From the NCBI GenBank assembly GCA_032209605.1, contig JASFXZ010000005.1:19148860-19212859 (forward strand): a stretch of 64,000 bases of DNA, read 5' to 3'. Below, piece by piece: positions 56,679 to 64,000 of the stretch. The notes below the pieces were generated by a model. The model searched no databases. It saw only the letters and a list, made by a program, of their open reading frames with translations, and was not told the DNA's origin. A program made the position numbers and the translations under genes. Numbering within the stretch: position 1 is the stretch's first letter; each line of letters begins with the position of its first letter. Source of the DNA: Mactromeris polynyma. Taxonomy: Eukaryota; Mollusca; Bivalvia; Venerida; Mactridae.

Positions 56679-57267
56679 ATATTTTATGGTGGCATAATAC
56701 TGCCACCAGTTAGCATGATAGCGTTCGCGAATTAATTCGTGTCAACCACTTAATTATTACGATAATTATCTAGCTATCTAGTTAATATTCGTGTTAAATT
56801 TTCGGTAAGATAAATATCATACAACTAGAAACAGGCTTGAAAGGGCCCAGAACTGCCACCTCTTACCTTTTTATGATGTATTACACTAGATTTAAGTGGT
56901 AACACGAATCTTATCTAGTTGTCCACTTATTATGTTACTTAGTAACTCAAATTCGCGAATTTCACTTAAGATTCGTGTTACCACTTATTTATAAATGCGT
57001 TTTTGACTTCTACATGTAAGTGGTAACCAGTTGAATTGCATTCAGCTGTCCATTCCTGAAGATACTGATCTTTTAATTTCAATTCAAGCTGTTGTTATAA
57101 TATATTTTGATTTGCAACATATGGATGTTCCCAACTATAACCATGAATAATAAATGTAAATAAAGCTTAACTGTTAGAAGTCCAACTATGATAGCCTATA
57201 CTATCATTATATAACATCATACAATAACATTTTTACATACCATGAATCCGACATATGAATAATTTTT
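56679..57267. other. Spacer with repeated 'ttcgtgttaccactta' motifs
   Basis: 'attcgtgttaccactta' and its inverse 'aagtggtaacacgaat' occur between 56880 and 57020, a loose inverted repeat. No gene. Confidence 0.5.
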
Positions 57268-57605
57268 CGGCGCAGCCGTACTAACATGTTTTTTTCTATT
57301 TGCATATCAGTGTTGTGTAAACCAATAAAATCTTACGTTAACCACCAAGGCAATTTCTCTTCAACCGAACAACGTTTGTAACCTTGACGCGGATTGGTTA
57401 ACCTTTCGATAAAGTGTACGTCACCTTGCCGAAATTCACTGAATTTCGGTGAATTTATCGTAATGTTTTTTTTGGATCTGGAGTTACCTGCAATCGTGAC
57501 ATCTCGGCATTTTTTTCTGTTGCACAACAAATCTTAACCTTCAAATTGAGCCGACCATATTTTTTAAAGATATTTCTTGTTTACCCGTATTTTGTTACAT
57601 CTTAT
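57268..57605 (+). repeat. Dispersed repeat, second copy of 19357-19700
   Basis: Near-identical to 19357-19700, here placed before the LINE scrap and repeat X instead of after them. Confidence 0.75.
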
Positions 57606-57727
57606 ACGAGAAAAAATATACATTGGATATCTTTCACAATCTCCAACTACACCAGCATTACATGACCGTAAAGGTGCGGACATAAATCGTTTACAAGCAT
57701 ACACATGAACATTTTAAATGTCATATA

Positions 57728-59092
57728 TTTAATCAAGCCCCACATTTCTGATCCATACAGTAATATTTGGACAATTTTTGCATCCAATAATTTAAAAATA
57801 CACGTTTTGACATGGGCATTAACCCTTTACTCCATAGACCTCTAGTCCATTTACCTACTGTATGCTGATAAGACACTGGTCACATAGCCTACTCTATCTC
57901 CATACAGGTTATTGGAAAATAATTGGTGATTGACACCTGTATACTTAAACATGAAATAACAGTGTAAAGTATTGGTTAAATGACTTTTACAAGAATGTCA
58001 AAGTTTAAGGGAATTAAATTTTCTGTATAATGATGTAAATTTTATTATTGTGGGTTAAAAATTATAGAAGATACAGAAAATTATAATTTGAGATACACAT
58101 ACACTTTGTGTATTTCTAAAAAATTGTGGTGAAATTGGGTTTATAATCCCAATAGAACATATTAATTAGCAATTATAATTATTTATATATGAACAAAGAT
58201 TATACTGCAGTCACCATTTTAGTAAATATTTATATTTTGTTATAAAATGAATTTATACAAGCAAAATCTATGTTCTAACACAAATGCAGATTTACTAATA
58301 CAGTTACAGTTACATTGGCGTATGTTGGCACATGTAAATAAAACAAAAAGTCCTTAATGTTAAAATTGACTCTAGTATTCTCACAGCTAATGATAATTGA
58401 CATTAATAAACATATATTTCTTATGGTTCATTTAATCTGATTGGCTTATGCTAATTGTTTTGCAATTCATAAGCCACGCCCTAGACAGAAGATTAGTCCT
58501 ACTGGTCACTAAATTGCCCCATGTGTCAGCTGTAAAAACATAAGAGTCATAAAACCCCAGGAGGTCTTTATTATGTGTTAATACATATTGCTATTTCCTG
58601 TTTGATATAATTAATCCCATTGATAATTGCAATGATTAGATCATATCAATATTTGATCTCAATTTGTAATTCACAACGTGGCTGCAACTGTCATCCAAAA
58701 ATATTTACTTCAAAGACTTAGCCAGCGACTTCAAACATCTTTGATGTTTATTCTTGTTGAAAATTAAATTGTTGTCACAGGAATTGCAACACAGACAATA
58801 AGTACCTGGATTTGACCTACTTTAATATTGATTATGTGTTGGTGAAATTTTCAGAAAATACCAGACTTGTGTACACAAAAAATGTCATGATGACGTATTG
58901 CTCGCGTGATTTACATCCTTTGTTTGGTCGATCTTTACACCTTTTTAAAGATTATTAAACCCAGATTGTTTTTCACAGCAGTCTTTCAAACTATTTAATT
59001 GGCGTGGAAATGGATTAATACAATTAAACTTTGATGAAAATATCAGAATTGAAGTGGAAAATTACCGACTTGTTTAGAAATAGTGTTCTATT
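57728..59092 (+). repeat. LINE scrap plus repeat X, copy 2 (uninterrupted)
   Basis: 57728-57822 equals 17093-17193 and carries the empty TTAA site at 57819-57822. 57823-59092 equals repeat X at 17841-19063. Together they date the TTAA element at 17194 as later than this copying. Confidence 0.8.
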
Positions 59093-59565
59093 TCATTTGT
59101 TCACGCCGTGCACACACCTTTGCTGATGCACATGTTTACCGTCCTGCTTTTAGGACATTAGCGAGTCGTTGCAAGCGGCTCGCTGAATGGCTGTCGACGC
59201 ATGTTGATTCACCTGTCTAAAAATAGACAATATCAGTCTTTCGGGAGTTATAAAGCAGAGGAGACTGGATACAAATAACTCCGTAGTGTGGTTAGTCATA
59301 GACCCAATATAGTCTGTTTCAATATAGTTCATCATTACTTATTGCATCACGGACCTATATACCATGGATTCGTGACAGGCTGATATCTGTGAAACGGTAG
59401 GAACGAATAAAAAACCCATAATCCTTAGCGCGCAATTACCCACAATCCTAAGCGCGCTCGGTAAGTATCGAAGATTGCCGATTTTTATCGATCGGCTAAA
59501 GTCGGCAAACTCCGTTAATTTCCGTCCGTTTCAGACTCTGTTGATTAAATGTCCGTGTAATTTAC

Positions 59566-61742
59566 AAAATGAGATAAACAAGTTGGTAATTTTCCGCTTT
59601 AATTCTGATATTTTCATCGAAGTTTAATTGTATTGTTGATGTTGTTTATTAATACATTTCCACGCCAATTTGATAGTTTAAAAGACTGCTGTGAAAACAA
59701 TTTGGGTTAAATAATCTTTAAAAAGGTGTAAAAATCGACCAAACAATGGATGTAGATCACGCAAGCAATATGCCATCATGACATTTTTTATGTACACAAG
59801 TCTGCTATTTTCACCAGCACAAGGCGTAAAAATCAATATTAAAGTACAGTAAAACTTCGAAACCTCGAACTGCCGTCGGACCTAGCAATTAGTTCGAGCC
59901 ATCTACTGTTCGAGGCATCTACGGTATACGCGTATATTTCCTAATTGACAGTCGCCGGTTTTCATACTGAATGCACGTCGATAATAGTCGCAGCATAATT
60001 CATAATAATAAAATTAAAAAAGAAATGAAAGGAAAGCAAAAATGATTCCCTGTGACACATTATTCTCTCTCGTTTATTCTTATACGCATGAATTGTCTGT
60101 CACATACTACATGTACAGTGGAAACTCCCTAATCCGGAAACTCTCCGATCCGGAAACTTCCTGCAACCGGACAATTTTCAGGGTTTAGTTCCTCCAATAC
60201 GACTTATAAAAAATCCCCCGCAGTCCGGATCCTCCCTACTTCGGAATCCGGATTTTTTCTGTCCGGATTGTTATTTTACAGGTAAAATAAATCTCCCAAA
60301 ACCGGATAGTTGTCCGCAAAAATACGTCAGATCGTATAATGACGGAGCATTGAGAGAAGGCATAATAATTTAATTGTCTCTATGAATACATACCATTAGA
60401 CGTTATCATCGTATGCATTAAGTTTTGATGGAAACAAGGTAAGACCGGGTACGAGATGTACTTATTTTGTAAACAATTGGAAAACATTGGATGTGAGCGC
60501 AGAAAAGGGCCCATTAGGTACACAAATCACAATCCAAAAATTTTACCATAGATTATTTTTTTCCTCTACGAAAAATCTTTTGAAATGAAGCTATGGTGCA
60601 TAGTTTTCAGATATGGTGTTTTGATAATTCATCGTACTAAGTGAATAGCTTGTCAGGTTTTATGGACGGTATAATGTCGCAAAATACCCATTTCAGCTAT
60701 GTTTAAAATCATTTGACATGTAAAATGATTCACTGAAATACTTGCTTGAGATTCATATATCCACCTTATGCAGTGAAATTATCAAAATATCCATAAAATT
60801 CTAAAAGATAAAATCTTTTACATTTTCTCACAGTATAATGTTGCTGTAATCTCTACATCTATTTAAGAATGAACTATACGTCAAACTCTTACGTTAATTA
60901 TATTCAATGCTTTCATACAGTTTTAAATAAACGAGAGGCGTCTACAGCGGTTCATATTCTGAAGAATCGAATTTCCTACATTTCTATAACGAATAAACAC
61001 ATTATAATGATAATTTACATAATTTATGGGAGAATTTAAATATCAACCAATATTTCACACATCATGTATTTTGCATATCGCATTGCAAATCTTCCTCTTA
61101 TGAAAGTTGCATAAATATGTTGGTCTCTTATAACTTATGATTTTGGGCTATAAATTGAATTTTCAAATTTATATACATTTTGTAGCTTAAATTAGTTTGC
61201 AAAGTCAAATAATAGAATGCATTCAGACATTATATATTACATCGCGATAACGCAAACAACCTCTAGCCAAATGGTATTTAGGTATTTGCTCTAGCGAACA
61301 TATTCAAATTACTGAAAGAATGTCTTGCCTACTGTAGGTCAAATCCAGGTATTTATTGTCTGTGCAGCAATTCTTTTGACATCAATTTTATTTTGAGCAA
61401 AAATTAACATTCCAAGATGTTTGAAGTCGCTGGCCAAGTCTTTGAAGTAAATATTTTTGGATGACAGATGCAGCCCCATTGTGCAAATTAGGAATTGAGA
61501 TCAAAGATTGATATGACCTAATCGTTGAACTTATCAATGGGATTAATTATATGTAACAGGAAATTAACACATAAATAAAGATCTCCTGGGGTTTTATGAC
61601 TGTTGTGTTTTTACAGCTGACACATGGGGCATTTAATCTTCTGTCTAGGGCGTGGCTTATGAATTGCAAAACAATTAGCATCAACCAATCAGATTAAAAG
61701 AACCGTAAGAAATATTTATTAATTATAGTCAATTATCATTCG
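59566..61742 (-). repeat. Repeat X, inverted copy, split by element P2
   Basis: 59566-59846 is the inverse of the end of repeat X and 61337-61742 the inverse of its middle. With 58390-59092 it forms a large inverted repeat around a spacer of about 470 bases. Confidence 0.78.
59847..61334. mobile_element. pogo/Tigger-like element P2, right end deleted
   Basis: Starts CAGTAAAACTTCGAAACCTC, ends CTACTG, with TA on both sides (59845-59846, 61335-61336). The uninterrupted site is visible in repeat X ('ctggatttgacctactttaa' near 58808). It carries the full left end of the nested element (CAGTGGAAACTCCCTAATCC at 60117), lost in P1, but lacks the right 700 bases, including the SINE. Confidence 0.82.
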
Positions 61743-62579
61743 AATTTTTATATCAAAATTAGATGACACTTAGGTTTTGAATACGATATATTAATCATTT
61801 TTCTACTTACCTAAATTGTTAACACCCAGTGCAAATAATATTAAATGAAGAAATAAAACCTTTTCTAGCTCCTCTAAATTTAAATTACCGTTGAAAGAAA
61901 AAAGACAGACTCAAAAGTAATTAAAATTATTGGATCAAATATTAATGCGAGTAATTATTGATGTTATAATTGTTTTAAGTTGCGTTAAATAAGCATTTAT
62001 TGCAAATTTAGCATCGATATATATAAATTGCAACTACAATGTAATTAAAACAAGAATATAAAAAATATATTTTGGTAGAAAATTGACTTGACCGCTTTCA
62101 AATTATTTGTGGAAATGACATTAAGCATGAAGAATGCAGTCGGTAAGTCGTGGTCTAGTGGTTGAGGAGAATAAGTACTATTACTAAATGAATCCAGCAT
62201 GTCCTTAGACATTACAATAACACACCTCAGTCCATCCACTTTGAATAGATGCCAATTATATAGATACAATATGCTTGCTCATTCTCATAAAGTCCAGTCA
62301 TGAGTTGTGTACTGAGAATGTAGAGAAACATTTTGTTTGAATTTCAACCCAACAGTTGCAGCCGTCTAAATTTTCCTCAAAGCTTGCACAACGAATCTAG
62401 ATGAAATCTAGAGGTGTAATTCGTATATAAATACTAGACTAGTGCAGATATAGTGCCATATCTAGATAACTTAGTTGAAAAAGGAATACACACACTATAA
62501 CAGTAATTACAATTTTATTTCAAGAACTCTGCATTTCAACGCAAAATATTCAACAACGATAGAAAACCACTAGTTTATG
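61743..62579. other. No gene supported
   Basis: AT-rich interior of the 4.4 kb element. The frame 62045-62269 has no recognisable family. Confidence 0.5.
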
Positions 62580-62584
62580 TAATA

Positions 62585-62618
62585 CCACGGACCTATATAC
62601 GGGTATATAGGTCCGTGG
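62585..62618. mobile_element. Palindromic mini-insertion c, 34 bp
   Basis: Arms CCACGGACCTATATAC and GTATATAGGTCCGTGG with two bases between. Perfect duplication TAATA at 62580-62584 and 62619-62623. Lies inside the 4.4 kb element. Confidence 0.85.
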
Positions 62619-63004
62619 TAATACTACACAATTGTTTTTTACTTAGTCAATCACAGATTGAATTAATTTCAGTCACAAAATGATAAATGGATTAAAAATG
62701 TACAAGGAAAAGTTCCGGAGTATTTTCCAAGAACAAATTCATATCAACTCATTGACGAATGTTTGTAAATTCACAGCATATTTCTTTTTGTAACCAAGTT
62801 GACTTTTATGAGGCATCTTGTAAATATCCAGGAAACCTGAAACGATAAAGTAATATTTAACATTATAGCAGATCCAAAACAATTTTATATTATAATGATA
62901 TGACAATAAAGTGTATTTACATTTTTATTATGTAATTGATTATGTAAAAAGCTTTTCAAGCCCCACATTGGGTGCACTTGCCCCCCTTGAATTACTTAAA
63001 TGGT

Positions 63005-63038
63005 GCAAAGACCTAAATACCAGTATTTAGGTCTTTGA
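63005..63038. mobile_element. Palindromic mini-insertion b, 34 bp
   Basis: Arms GCAAAGACCTAAATAC and inverse (last base A instead of C). Perfect duplication ATGGT at 63000-63004 and 63039-63043. Lies inside the 4.4 kb element. Confidence 0.82.
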
Positions 63039-63043
63039 ATGGT

Positions 63044-64000
63044 GGCAGTGTTTGACGATTGAGCCTAAAAAATTATGCCGGAAGAGGGAGGATTGTAGTG
63101 CTGTAGGGTTAGGCGGCCATCCGTTAAGTTTAGTCGGTAGAGAGCCATACTAGTATTTAGCATGAGCTGATGGATTTACACGAGATGTTATCATTTTAGA
63201 ACCAACATGTATCCAATATATATCCGAACTTCTATACAACACAATTTAGACCGTAAAAGTGCAATTATTGATTTATATAATAATAATTCTAAACAAAAAG
63301 ATGATAAATAACGGAAAACAAAATAAATCAAGCTAACGAAGGGAATAAATTACGTTCTATAACGGACTTTTTAACCAAGTATGTAATTTACGGATCGCCT
63401 GTAAATCGAAATTTCAGCCGATTAAAAACGACGCTCGTTTCGTCGAACAACTAGGTGTTGAACCAAAAAATGCATACAAGCAAACAACAGGATAAACTCA
63501 AAATATATAATACCATTAAGAAATGTTTAGCTGTAGTAATCATCACGATTTTAGCGGATCCGAAAGTGAAATTCTCCCGATTCAGCAACAAGATGGCGGA
63601 CATCGCATTTTTTTCTCATCATTTGGTAAACATTTTAGAGGTGTTCCGATTGTTAAATCTCGGCTGGGAAATCTCGCCGTTGCCGTCATTTCAAGCAAGT
63701 TTAGCACAAATATCAGCCTGTCACGAATCCATGGTATATAGGTCCGTGATTGCATAAGTCGTGAACTCACACATCCATGTTAATAAACTTGTTACACAGC
63801 GATTAATCTGATTAAAACAATATAAATGTTCGCGGTTGGTACATAAAACCAAGAAAGTCTTCTTAATTCCAACACCGGACAATCCCCGTGGTGATGAATA
63901 ACAACACTACTTACTGAATAAATCTTGAAATACGCTATAAACAATGTTAACCAATCTGCTTCAAGGTTACACAATTTTTTAATTGAAGAGAAATTGCGCG
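63044..64000. other. Right part of the 4.4 kb element and window end
   Basis: 63592-63601 'agatggcggac' resembles a YY1 site. The overlapping frames 63455-63757, 63523-63741 and 63582-63770 run into the terminal inverted repeat and are not credible genes. After 63754 nothing is recognised. Confidence 0.45.

Larger units (their letters stand above)
59347..63749. mobile_element. 4.4 kb element with long inverted ends and 5-bp TTGCA duplication
   Basis: The left end starts TCACGGACCTATATACCATG and goes on 'gattcgtgacaggctgatat'; the right end is its inverse over about 40 bases. TTGCA flanks both sides (59342-59346, 63750-63754). Inside are inverted repeat X, a pogo-like element, and mini-insertions c and b. 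No transposase was recognised; it is probably a non-autonomous shell filled by later insertions. Its end motif is the arm motif of the mini-insertions. Confidence 0.8.

Noticed and set aside
63455..63770. Three overlapping frames at the right end
   Set aside because: They read into the terminal inverted repeat of the 4.4 kb element on both strands; none shows a domain.

Overview
The window looks like nuclear DNA of a lophotrochozoan animal, most likely a bivalve mollusc. It is AT-rich, its one recognisable host gene is split into nine exons, and the rest is dense in transposon remains. Two tRNA-Thr-headed SINEs carry a body I recognise as the Nin-DC type. There are also 'aaggcccatgatggccc ... 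gctcaccatgagcacttcgtgctc' repeats, a pattern I associate with bivalve genomes. No prokaryotic gene, rRNA, CRISPR array or free-standing tRNA gene was seen.

The core is a segmental duplication. Block A (about 76-16398) and block B (about 29282-56678) are colinear, and each holds one complete copy of the same minus-strand gene, a 12-TM major facilitator of the SLC43A3 type (equilibrative nucleobase transporter 1). Nine coding exons with GT/AG borders could be placed to the base in both copies. They join in frame to 503 aa (copy A, 5635-15537) and 509 aa (copy B, 33973-47935). The copies differ by about 23 coding substitutions (my count 15 replacement, 8 silent). They have different C-terminal tails, and copy B has a duplicated exon 8. 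Because both copies lie in one sequence, either a recent tandem duplication or two haplotypes joined by an assembler could explain them.

Block B is longer than A because it carries insertions whose empty sites survive in A: a TTAA-target MITE (30860-31831), a pogo/Tigger-like element with a nested second element and a SINE (41427-43569), and a 7.9 kb hAT-like insertion (48416-56295) that separates exon 1 from its upstream DNA. A further 2.8 kb (43625-46455) is also present only in B. Block A has its own extras: a Harbinger-type MITE (4236-4783), a solo LTR (8287-9066) and a threefold bivalve repeat where B has one unit.

Between the blocks (16.4-29.2 kb) lie a decayed LINE reverse transcriptase, a Harbinger transposase fragment, SINEs, minisatellites and a G/C homopolymer hairpin exactly at the left edge of block B. 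Right of block B (56.7-64 kb) lie shuffled repeats also found at 17-19.7 kb and a 4.4 kb element with long inverted ends (59347-63749).

The most unusual observation is a family of very short palindromic insertions (34-43 bp, almost nothing but two inverted arms). Each has a target duplication of 5 bp (one imperfect), at 52848, 53573, 55149, 62585 and 63005. Their arms match the ends of the 4.4 kb element. One has an empty paralogous site in the same window.
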